Below, one piece after another: positions 25,971-34,047 of a stretch of 64,000 nt of DNA (within the stretch, counting starts at the first letter, position 1; each line of letters opens with the position of its first letter). The notes below the pieces were generated by a model, which saw nothing but the letters and a program-made list of their open reading frames with translations, did not search any database and had not been told where the DNA came from. The position numbers and the translations under genes were made by a program. The DNA comes from Moheibacter sediminis (lineage in GTDB: Bacteria; Bacteroidota; Bacteroidia; Flavobacteriales; Weeksellaceae), in NCBI RefSeq assembly GCF_900176425.1, contig NZ_FWXS01000001.1, forward strand, positions 62,001 to 126,000. The letters are read 5' to 3'.

Positions 25971-27443
25971 TTATGCCGGAACCAAAGATTGAATCTGAAT
26001 ATTTTGAATCCATTGGTTGATGTTTTCTTCTGTTTCCAGACCAAATTTTTTACGAAGCTTGTATTTCCTGTTTTGAACGGTACGAAGCGAACTGAAAGAA
26101 ATTTCAGCGATTTCCTTGGTCGAAAAATCTAATTTCATCAATGCACACAATTTCAAATCGGCAGTCGTTAAATTAGGATATTCAGAAATCAATTGATTGT
26201 AAAATTCAGGATAAACTTCTATAAATCGGGACAAAAAATTAGGAGAATTTGTTGCTGCCAAATCAGCCACTTCATCAAAAGCATTGTTCAGTTTTTTCTT
26301 GAGCTGAATGTTTTCATTTCTTCTCGTTACCGTTTTTTTCTTCTGTTTTTTTACATATAAATAGACAATCAGAAAAATTAACAAAATAATTCCGCCAAAA
26401 CTTACAATGACCAATTGTGTATTCGACTCCGCTTTTTGTATTTTATTAGCATTGTCCTTATTGGCTATCAAAATCGGAACTTTCAGATTGCGTTTCTTGG
26501 CCTCTTCAAGGCTGTCTTTTACCTCCACATAGCGCTTCAGGTAGGCATTGGAAAGTTTATCTTCCCCTTTTTCATGGTAAGCCTCAGATAATAATTTAAA
26601 CAAAGCGGGGCTCGACCGATCCAATTTTTCATTTAGAATTAATGATTTTTTGTAGGAAATAATCGCTTCAGAAAAATTTCCATTAGCGCTTAGGTATTTT
26701 CCATTTATCTGGCTCAATACCGCATCTGTGAAATCTGAGTTTAACTTTTCTGCATAGTATTTTGCAAATCCAAGATATTTTCTGGCAGAATCCAATTCTC
26801 CGTTTTCAACATACAATTCAGAAATACTTATAGAGCTTGTAAATTTATTATTCAAATTTGTTGTTTGAGAATTGTAAGCATTTTTGTAGTAATAAAACGC
26901 TGAATCTCGTTCATTTTTAAGCTGAAAAATATCTCCAATATTGATATAAACTCCCACCAATTTATTAAGCTTGTCTTCTCTATCAGTAATTTTATTGGAA
27001 GCAGCGATTGATTCTTTGTATTTTTTTACTGCCTCATCATAAAGTCCTAACGAATGCAAATTCAATCCTTCACGGAAAGAAATGTTATACATTTCTTCAG
27101 GATTCTCATTGGCATAGGGCTGTTCTTTTGCTTTGAGCAGATAAGAAGTCGATACATCTAATTTGTTTTGAATGAAATAAATAGAAGCGTAACCGATATA
27201 AGCCTGAGTCAAACCTTTGGAATAATTTTCTTTTTCAGACTTTTCTACGATGTTATTGTAATGCTGAAGCGCTAAATCGTAATTATCGATTTCATAAAAA
27301 TGATTTGCAACTTGAAGCAAAGAATCAATTTCAGGGTTTGCGGATTTTTCAAGTCGAAAAAAATCAAAGCCTGCATTCAGAGGATTATATAAACCGAGGA
27401 ACAGGACTAAACTAAGGATGGTTAAAAAAGCTTTATTATTCAT
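25971..27443 (-). CDS. TPR / transmembrane / LuxR-type HTH regulator
   Basis: 490-aa transmembrane regulator with a signal peptide (about 1-24), TPRs over about 35-330, a TM helix near 342-364 followed by a basic stretch (KKQKKKTVTRR), and a C-terminal LuxR/GerE-like HTH at about 425-485. The HTH reads LTTADLKLCALMKLDFSTKE, then IAEISFSSLRTVQNRKYKLR. There is no receiver or kinase domain, so it is a one-component sensor with an exported TPR domain. It is convergent with the SusCD pair, which could be its target; this is inference from position only. Confidence 0.85.
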   Translation of the reverse strand: MNNKAFLTILSLVLFLGLYNPLNAGFDFFRLEKSANPEIDSLLQVANHFYEIDNYDLALQHYNNIVEKSEKENYSKGLTQAYIGYASIYFIQNKLDVSTSYLLKAKEQPYANENPEEMYNISFREGLNLHSLGLYDEAVKKYKESIAASNKITDREDKLNKLVGVYINIGDIFQLKNERDSAFYYYKNAYNSQTTNLNNKFTSSISISELYVENGELDSARKYLGFAKYYAEKLNSDFTDAVLSQINGKYLSANGNFSEAIISYKKSLILNEKLDRSSPALFKLLSEAYHEKGEDKLSNAYLKRYVEVKDSLEEAKKRNLKVPILIANKDNANKIQKAESNTQLVIVSFGGIILLIFLIVYLYVKKQKKKTVTRRNENIQLKKKLNNAFDEVADLAATNSPNFLSRFIEVYPEFYNQLISEYPNLTTADLKLCALMKLDFSTKEIAEISFSSLRTVQNRKYKLRKKFGLETEENINQWIQNIQIQSLVPA

Positions 27444-27558
27444 AAAATCAAAACATTATCTTTTATGAGAATTTTTAATTTCCCACAAAAGAATCATCAT
27501 TCTACATAACTAAGCTGAGCCAAACATCAATCTTTGTACCACACTTAGAAAGAAAATG

Positions 27559-28026
27559 TTAAGAATGTGTTCCGATTTGGTCGATAGAATTAAATTTAGT
27601 CTGATTTTGTTCAAATTCTTTTATGTTCACAACGCGTGTCTTAGACCATGTGTCGTGCCATCCGGTTTCACCAAGGAAAGAAATTAGTTCAAATGGAACC
27701 ATACGGCAAAGAGATCTAATTGCATACATGCCAAAATGGGGTTCAGTACCATTAATTGTAACGGCTTTTGTCCCAGTTATAAACTTGCCAATGGTTCTTC
27801 CCTTAAATAAAAACTCCTGCATAGTCATAAAGGCAAAGTAAAAAAACCAATCAATAAGTAGTTGAATTAAGCCATTTCCCCAATAAATTAGACCTAGTAA
27901 ATTAGAAAAGTAGTTACGAAAAACAAAATATATAACTATAAACAAAATATAATCAATTAAAAAATTCGTAAAGCGAAGTCCTTTGGACGCCAATGACAAT
28001 TCCACTGGGTCAAGAAAATTATTCAT
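27559..28026 (-). CDS. RDD-family membrane protein
   Basis: 155-aa membrane protein with three to four helices. RDD features are visible: an early RFTNFLIDY motif (Arg-Asp type), then GRTIGKFITGTKAV, and IRSLCRMVPFELISF. I chose the ATG at 28026; an in-frame TTG 18 nt upstream adds MPKIYL without benefit. RDD proteins are small membrane proteins, some implicated in cation exchange; the role here is unknown. It lies 44 nt after the DUF6122-like gene on the same strand. Confidence 0.82.
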   Translation of the reverse strand: MNNFLDPVELSLASKGLRFTNFLIDYILFIVIYFVFRNYFSNLLGLIYWGNGLIQLLIDWFFYFAFMTMQEFLFKGRTIGKFITGTKAVTINGTEPHFGMYAIRSLCRMVPFELISFLGETGWHDTWSKTRVVNIKEFEQNQTKFNSIDQIGTHS

Positions 28027-28070
28027 AAGGTAAATTTTGGGCAATGATAATCAAAAAATATGAATTTATT

Positions 28071-28418
28071 TTAGGGTGAAATTAAATGTTCCGACCATAA
28101 ACAATCTTGATAATCAGTTATCATGTGGAAAAGCAATCCAACAGCAATAATTCTTGTTTTTGGAAAAAATAATAGAATAAAATAAACAGCAATCGCGTAA
28201 TAAGTATGCAGAAAATGATGGTTGATGCTACATCTTCCCGGATCAAAAATAGGAGAGGAGAAGAGGTGGTCAATATCCACCAACATCGTTCCGATCATTA
28301 TCAGCCATGCTTTTTTCCAATTCTCCCGAAAGAAAATATAAGCAATCAATCCAGGAAACAGAAAATGTAAACTGTAGTGAATAATAGGTTGTAAAACACT
28401 TAGGAATTCATCAGACAT
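28071..28418 (-). CDS. DUF6122-like membrane protein
   Basis: 115-aa integral membrane protein with about three to four helices. Conserved polar residues lie within or next to membrane segments (IIHYSLHF, GTMLVDIDHLF, NHHFLHTYYA, HMITDYQDC). The His/Asp pattern recalls membrane metal-dependent hydrolases (YdjM-like) and fits DUF6122. The activity is unproven. It overlaps the upstream FAD oxidoreductase gene by 8 bases, so the two are coupled. Confidence 0.75.
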   Translation of the reverse strand: MSDEFLSVLQPIIHYSLHFLFPGLIAYIFFRENWKKAWLIMIGTMLVDIDHLFSSPIFDPGRCSINHHFLHTYYAIAVYFILLFFPKTRIIAVGLLFHMITDYQDCLWSEHLISP

Positions 28419-29475
28419 TTTGGAAATATTTTTTGGTAAATCTCAAAACGTCGGCTTCTTTGTCGATAGGTTGTTTTTTTTCTGTGAAGTTGAATAATTC
28501 CTCTGCCATCGCAGGTCCGAGCAAAGTTCCGCGCGTTCCCATTCCATTTAAAATCAAAACATTTTCATGAATCGGGTGTGTACCTACAACGGGACGTCGG
28601 TCTATGATTGTGGGGCGGATTCCGGCAGTTTGTTCCAGAATTTCAAAATTTCCTTTGTAAAACGATCTCAAATGCTGAATCATTTCTTCTTTGCCCTTTT
28701 CAGTCGGATCCGGTGCCAAATCATCACGGTCATAAGTTGAAGCAGTAACACAAATTTTTTTGTCGATGGGCATCAAAAAATTATGAGCTTTCCAGATGGC
28801 TTTCGGGATTTGATTTTCGGTTTTTATTTTCAGAACTTCACCTTTTACACCGATGACTGGAATATAATTGAAAAATGGATTTTCGGTCACACCGAAACCT
28901 TCGCAGAAAACTACTTTTTTAGCTTTAAATTCTTTGTATTGAATTTCAGAATCGGAAATAATTAATTCAGAATGGTCAAAATTTTCATTTTCATATAAAC
29001 GCATTTCTATCAGGTGATTGCGAAAATCATTCAGGCATTTCCCTAAATCAATTCTTCCGGTTTGTTTGACTTCTCCATAACCTAAAGGCGTATCAAAATC
29101 GGGATGATGAAGCGGTTGAATTTCCTGATCAAGAAAATCGGTTAAATCAGGATGATTTGCTTTTTTGTTCCAGGCATGGATTTCATTCTCGTCTTTGATG
29201 ATGCGTCTTGTGGGAAATTCATCGATGTAATTTTGCCCCAACAATTTACCAAATTCAGAAAAGTATTCATGCATCCAATCCAACTGTATTTGAGCATTCC
29301 AAATGAGTGAAAATCTTTTTAAAACCACAGGATTGTAAATGCCAACGGCAACGGAAGAAGCTTTGTCTTTATTTTCGTCAATTATAACAAAAGAAAAGCC
29401 TTCCCTAAGCAGTTTCAGAGCAAAACAGCTTCCGGCGACACCTTGGCCAACAATCAGATAATCAGGATTCAACAT
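28411..29475 (-). CDS. FAD-dependent oxidoreductase (DAO family)
   Basis: 354-aa flavoprotein of the D-amino-acid-oxidase/glycine-oxidase-like superfamily. The FAD-binding Rossmann motif is VGQGVAGSC at residues 9-17, with an acidic residue at the end of strand 2 (VIIDEN). The C-terminal FAD site is ILNGMGTRGTLLGPAMAEEL, and GIRPTIIDRRPVVG is typical of the family. Substrate unknown. First gene of a three-gene minus-strand group with the DUF6122-like and RDD proteins. Confidence 0.85.
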   Translation of the reverse strand: MLNPDYLIVGQGVAGSCFALKLLREGFSFVIIDENKDKASSVAVGIYNPVVLKRFSLIWNAQIQLDWMHEYFSEFGKLLGQNYIDEFPTRRIIKDENEIHAWNKKANHPDLTDFLDQEIQPLHHPDFDTPLGYGEVKQTGRIDLGKCLNDFRNHLIEMRLYENENFDHSELIISDSEIQYKEFKAKKVVFCEGFGVTENPFFNYIPVIGVKGEVLKIKTENQIPKAIWKAHNFLMPIDKKICVTASTYDRDDLAPDPTEKGKEEMIQHLRSFYKGNFEILEQTAGIRPTIIDRRPVVGTHPIHENVLILNGMGTRGTLLGPAMAEELFNFTEKKQPIDKEADVLRFTKKYFQNV

Positions 29476-29532
29476 TTGATTTTGTTTATAAAAAAAATTA
29501 ACTCAAAATTAAAGTGAACAAAAATAATCTAT

Positions 29533-29540
29533 ATATTTGA
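29533..29540 (+). promoter_or_regulatory. Probable -7 element (TATATTTG)
   Basis: Exact TAnnTTTG match, 34 nt before the ATG of the first metalloprotease gene. Confidence 0.5.
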
Positions 29541-29574
29541 TGGTTTTATAATTAATACACAATAATACTTCACA

Positions 29575-31767
29575 ATGAAAAAAATCTATTTACTTATCTT
29601 TTTATGCTGTTCTGTTCTGTCTTTTGGACAAATCAGAGCGGTTTCTAAAAAAGTTCAAGAATTAAATGCAAAAAGCCAACAGTTTAAATCTTATGACCTC
29701 TTTTCGATTAATAATGACGCTCACAAAATGGCAAAGTACTTTACGTCTGCAACAGACGTAACAGTTCTCAATTTAAATGAAAATCAGCTTGACAGGTTGA
29801 TGGAAGACGCTCCAAATTATTTGGCGATTTCAGTTCCATATCAAAATGAAATCGTTGAAGTGGAATTGTACAAGCAAAATGTAGTTACCGAGGATTTTAT
29901 CGCGAAGGATGAACAAGGAAATGTTTTGGAGTTTACTTTAGGAGAGTATTACAGAGGAGTTGTTAAAGGAGACTATGAATCATTGGTAGCCATCAGCTTT
30001 TTTGAAGGAGATGTTATGGGAGTTATTTCAACTCATGAATTTGGAAATGTTATTCTGGGAAAATCTACAGACAAACAGGATTTCATCACATATTCAGATA
30101 AAAACATCTTGGGAGAAAATCCATTTACATGTGGTGTAGATGAATTAGAAGAAAACCATAACAGAGAAACCGTAGATTTTGACCCTGCGATGATGTCAAC
30201 TACAATAACGGAAAACTGTGTGAGAATTTATTATGAAATCGCGCGCAGACCTTATGCTCAAAATGGATCAAATGTTCAAAATACAGTTAACTGGATCACA
30301 GGCATTCAAAATAACATAGGAACACTTTATTCAAATGACAACATCAACGTTGCCTTACACGAAATCAAAATCTGGACAATAGCAGATCCTTATACAGGAA
30401 GCTTTTCAGAAAACTTAGCATCATTTAGAAATAACGTGACCGAGTTTAACGGAGATTTGGCGCATTTGGTTAATTTCCCATCTACCACAAGTGTAGCTTA
30501 TTTAAATTCACTATGCACAGATGCGAGATATGCGTATTCAGGAATCAGCATGAGTTATGCGCAAGTTCCCACCTATTCTTGGACAATCATGGCTATGACT
30601 CATGAAATGGGGCATTCCCTAGGGTCTCAGCATACACATGCATGTGCATGGAATGGAAACAGTACTCAGATAGACGGTTGTGGTCCACTATCAGGAAATC
30701 CAGACCCTAACAATGGAAACTGTGCATCAGGTCCGCTTCCATCAAACGGAGGAACCATCATGAGCTACTGTCATTTGATGCCTTCTGTTGGAATCAATTT
30801 CTTAAATGGATTTGGTGATCAGCCAGGAGCATTGATTCGTGCAACAGTAGATTCCAAACCTTGTCTTGGAGCAAACTGTAACACAGACTTTACAACATGT
30901 ACATATGCAATAAGTGAAGTTCGTTTGACAAATTTAAATAATGGTTCTTATCAGGCACAAATCATAGACAATTCTTCTACACAATGGAAATATCAAGTAA
31001 TTCCTTTTGGAAGTGATTTAGCTGATGATCAGTGGCAGACAACTACAGAACAGACTTTTACATTTTCAGGATTGGCAGATAATCAGTATTACGAAGTTTA
31101 TGTTGTGAATGTTTGTCAAGATGGAACAGAAGGAGGAATGAAAACCAACATTGTGCTTACAGGTGATTTCTGTGACGGAACATTGTTTACTGATACAGGA
31201 GGAACAGCTGGAACTTACGGAAACAATCAAAATTTTGTAAAAACATTTTATCCGTCTTTTCCTACCGGTAAAGTATCCTTATCTTTCAATAGAATAGGTC
31301 TTCAGAATAATCAGGACTTCATGTATGTTTACAATTCAGATACAGCAACAAGCTCAGCTTCGTTATTTGAAGGAGGAACAATTACAGGAAACAATAACCC
31401 TGGACCGTCTTTTACATCAACTCATGCCACTGGAGCAATTACAATAAAATTTGTTTCTGACTCTTCAGGTGCATTATATGGCTGGGAAGCAAGCGTTGAT
31501 TGTAATGCAACTATGAGCATTGAAGACATCTCAAATTCAAATCAGATTGCTGTTTATCCAAATCCGGCAACTTCTGTGTTATATATCGATGCGAAAAAAG
31601 AAATCAATTCTGTTAAATTAAATGACATTTCAGGGAAAACAGTTATAAATAAAAAAGCCAGTTCTTTGAAAGAGAAACTAAACATCGAACATTTACCAAA
31701 AGGAATTTATATCTTAACGGTTGAGATGAAAGGTGAAACTGTTACCAAAAAGATTATCAAAAATTAA
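29575..31767 (+). CDS. Secreted reprolysin-like metalloprotease with T9SS sorting domain
   Basis: 730-aa exported zinc protease. It has a signal peptide (about 1-18), a propeptide-like region (20-205) and a metzincin catalytic domain with HEMGHSLGSQH starting at residue 343. The Met-turn TIMSYC follows. After it come a fibronectin-III-like segment (about 445-530), a CUB-like domain (CDGTLFTDTGG, then DFMYVYN) and the T9SS sorting domain ending KKIIKN. It should be exported through the outer membrane and digest extracellular protein. The next gene is a close paralogue in tandem. Confidence 0.93.
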   Translation: MKKIYLLIFLCCSVLSFGQIRAVSKKVQELNAKSQQFKSYDLFSINNDAHKMAKYFTSATDVTVLNLNENQLDRLMEDAPNYLAISVPYQNEIVEVELYKQNVVTEDFIAKDEQGNVLEFTLGEYYRGVVKGDYESLVAISFFEGDVMGVISTHEFGNVILGKSTDKQDFITYSDKNILGENPFTCGVDELEENHNRETVDFDPAMMSTTITENCVRIYYEIARRPYAQNGSNVQNTVNWITGIQNNIGTLYSNDNINVALHEIKIWTIADPYTGSFSENLASFRNNVTEFNGDLAHLVNFPSTTSVAYLNSLCTDARYAYSGISMSYAQVPTYSWTIMAMTHEMGHSLGSQHTHACAWNGNSTQIDGCGPLSGNPDPNNGNCASGPLPSNGGTIMSYCHLMPSVGINFLNGFGDQPGALIRATVDSKPCLGANCNTDFTTCTYAISEVRLTNLNNGSYQAQIIDNSSTQWKYQVIPFGSDLADDQWQTTTEQTFTFSGLADNQYYEVYVVNVCQDGTEGGMKTNIVLTGDFCDGTLFTDTGGTAGTYGNNQNFVKTFYPSFPTGKVSLSFNRIGLQNNQDFMYVYNSDTATSSASLFEGGTITGNNNPGPSFTSTHATGAITIKFVSDSSGALYGWEASVDCNATMSIEDISNSNQIAVYPNPATSVLYIDAKKEINSVKLNDISGKTVINKKASSLKEKLNIEHLPKGIYILTVEMKGETVTKKIIKN

Positions 31768-31789
31768 AAATCTTAAATAATAAGAAAAG

Positions 31790-31815
31790 CGCTGTATTTA
31801 TACAGCGTTTTTTTG
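31790..31815 (+). terminator. Rho-independent terminator
   Basis: Stem CGCTGTA/TACAGCG followed by seven T. It separates the two tandem protease genes, so the second is probably transcribed independently or only by read-through. Confidence 0.85.
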
Positions 31816-31838
31816 TTTAAAATAAAATTGATTAGCAC

Positions 31839-33983
31839 ATGAGAAAATTATTTCAACTAATGACTTTACTGCTTTTTTGTACCCTAATAGCGCAGAACAA
31901 AGCAGTCGCTGAAAAGATTCAGCAGTCACACAAAAACAATCAAAAATTCGAGAAATTTGAATTATTTGGATTAAATATTTCCAAAACCCAGTCGCAGGAT
32001 TACACCAAATCGGCAAAAGATGTTTCGGTTTTAAATTTAAATCATCAACAACTGAATGAATTAATTTCAAAAAAACCAAGAAACCTTGAACTTACAATTC
32101 CTTACAATGGAACCGAGGTCACAGTAGAATTAATCAAACAAGAAATTTTTACTGAAGATTTTGTAGCTAAAAATGAAAAAGGAAATATAATCAGTTATCA
32201 GCCAGGTGTTTATTATCAGGGAATTGTAAAAGGAAACAATACATCACTTGCAGGATTTAGCTTTTTTGAAAACGATGTTATAGGCATTGTTTCTTCCATT
32301 AATTTAGGAAATTTAACTGTTGGAAAATCAAAGGACAAACGAGATTTCCTGGCTTATTCTGACAAAAATATTTTAGGTTCAAATCCATTCGTTTGTGGAG
32401 TAGATGAAATTCCAGAAAACCGACAAACGCCAAGTTTCCAGTTGGAAATGCTCAGCAAAGCTGAAATGACAGAGAAATGTGTAAGGATTTATTACGAAAT
32501 AGCAAATGCCCCATTTCTAGAAAACGGTTCAAGCGAAACTGAAACTATGAACTGGATTACTGCGATACATAATAACATCAATACTTTATATGCAAATGAC
32601 GATATACAGATTTCACTTAGCGAAGTGATGATTTGGACAAATGATGACCCTTATGATGGAGATTATAGTCAAAATTTATACGAATTTGCAGAAACAAGAA
32701 CGAGTTTCAACGGAGATTTGGCACATTTGGTAAATTATCCTTCAACTACCAGTGTTGCATTCCTGAATTCTCTTTGTGGTGACTACAGATATGCTTATTC
32801 AGGAATTGATATGTATTTTGAAGAATTTCCGACATATTCATGGACTATTATGGCAATGACACATGAAATGGGTCACTCAATGGGTTCTCCGCATACACAT
32901 GCCTGTGCATGGAATGGTGATAACACAGCGATAGACGGTTGTGGTCCAGCATGGGGGTACTCTGAAGGCTGTGACGGCCCGATTCCTGACGAAGGAGGAA
33001 CCATCATGAGCTACTGTCATGGGACCTGGGTTGGTATCAACTTCACCCAAGGTTTTGGACCTCAGCCAGCAGCGCTAATCCGAAATACAATTGAAGGCAA
33101 ACCCTGCATCGGAACAGATTGTACGAGTTCTTGCCCTCCAACAGTTCAAGGAATTTCTGTTCAGGAAATAACACCTGACAATTATCAGATTACGATTTCA
33201 GATGAAACATCTAGCGCATGGGCATACCGCGTTTATGAATTTGGAACAACTCCTACTGATTGGGTAGATACAAATTCTCAAACAATTATGATAAGTGGAT
33301 TAAATCCAAATCGTTACTATCAATTTGAATTGGGTAATAAATGCTCAAATGGATTAATGGGCGGAACAACGAGTGCCACACTTCTTATAGGAAACTTCTG
33401 CGGTCAAAATTTCGTAGATACGGGTGGGGATTCAGGTAATTACCAAGATTATCAGACAATTATCAAAACATTCTACCCGGCAGTTGCCAGCGAAAAAGTC
33501 AAATTGACTTTCTCTCAATTTGACCTAGAGTCTGATTACGATTTCATGTATATTTACAATGGAAACAGTGTCAATGCTCCTTTGTTTGCAAACGGAAATA
33601 ACTTATCAGGAAACAACATTCCGGGACCATTTACATCAACAGCAGAGGATGGTTCAATTACTGTTCGTTTTATTTCTGACGGAGGTGTAACTTCGCAAGG
33701 TTGGGTAGCAGCAATAGAATGTACACAACTTTCTGTAGAAGACAATGACAACATTTCAGGAGTTGAAATTTATCCAAATCCAACTTCTTCTGTATTGAAT
33801 ATCGATGCCAAGAAAGAAATCATCTCAGTTAAATTAAATGATGTTTCAGGAAAATCAGTTTTGATTAAAAAATCAAATGCTGTGAAAGAGAAATTAAACA
33901 TCAAACACCTTCCAAAAGGCGTTTACATTTTAACGGTTGAAATGAAAGGACAAACAGTTACGAAGAAGATTATCAAGAATTAA
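31839..33983 (+). CDS. Secreted reprolysin-like metalloprotease with T9SS sorting domain (paralogue)
   Basis: 714-aa protease with the same order as its neighbour: signal peptide, propeptide, metzincin domain, Fn3-like region, CUB-like domain, T9SS sorting domain. The zinc motif is HEMGHSMGSPH at residue 342, with the Met-turn TIMSYC and matching blocks such as NGDLAHLVN and HTHACAWNG. All catalytic residues are kept, so both copies should be active. Divergence is greatest in the propeptide and the Fn3-like part. Only 23 nt separate its ATG from the upstream terminator, leaving little room for a separate promoter. Confidence 0.93.
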   Translation: MRKLFQLMTLLLFCTLIAQNKAVAEKIQQSHKNNQKFEKFELFGLNISKTQSQDYTKSAKDVSVLNLNHQQLNELISKKPRNLELTIPYNGTEVTVELIKQEIFTEDFVAKNEKGNIISYQPGVYYQGIVKGNNTSLAGFSFFENDVIGIVSSINLGNLTVGKSKDKRDFLAYSDKNILGSNPFVCGVDEIPENRQTPSFQLEMLSKAEMTEKCVRIYYEIANAPFLENGSSETETMNWITAIHNNINTLYANDDIQISLSEVMIWTNDDPYDGDYSQNLYEFAETRTSFNGDLAHLVNYPSTTSVAFLNSLCGDYRYAYSGIDMYFEEFPTYSWTIMAMTHEMGHSMGSPHTHACAWNGDNTAIDGCGPAWGYSEGCDGPIPDEGGTIMSYCHGTWVGINFTQGFGPQPAALIRNTIEGKPCIGTDCTSSCPPTVQGISVQEITPDNYQITISDETSSAWAYRVYEFGTTPTDWVDTNSQTIMISGLNPNRYYQFELGNKCSNGLMGGTTSATLLIGNFCGQNFVDTGGDSGNYQDYQTIIKTFYPAVASEKVKLTFSQFDLESDYDFMYIYNGNSVNAPLFANGNNLSGNNIPGPFTSTAEDGSITVRFISDGGVTSQGWVAAIECTQLSVEDNDNISGVEIYPNPTSSVLNIDAKKEIISVKLNDVSGKSVLIKKSNAVKEKLNIKHLPKGVYILTVEMKGQTVTKKIIKN

Positions 33984-34000
33984 TCTGATAAAAATGATAT

Positions 34001-34030
34001 AAAAAATGCCACTATTACGTGGCATTTTTT
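34001..34030. terminator. Bidirectional terminator
   Basis: Stem AAAAAATGCCAC/GTGGCATTTTTT with loop TATTAC, between the convergent protease and ppc genes. Confidence 0.9.
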
Positions 34031-34047
34031 ATTTGCATAATTTAATA

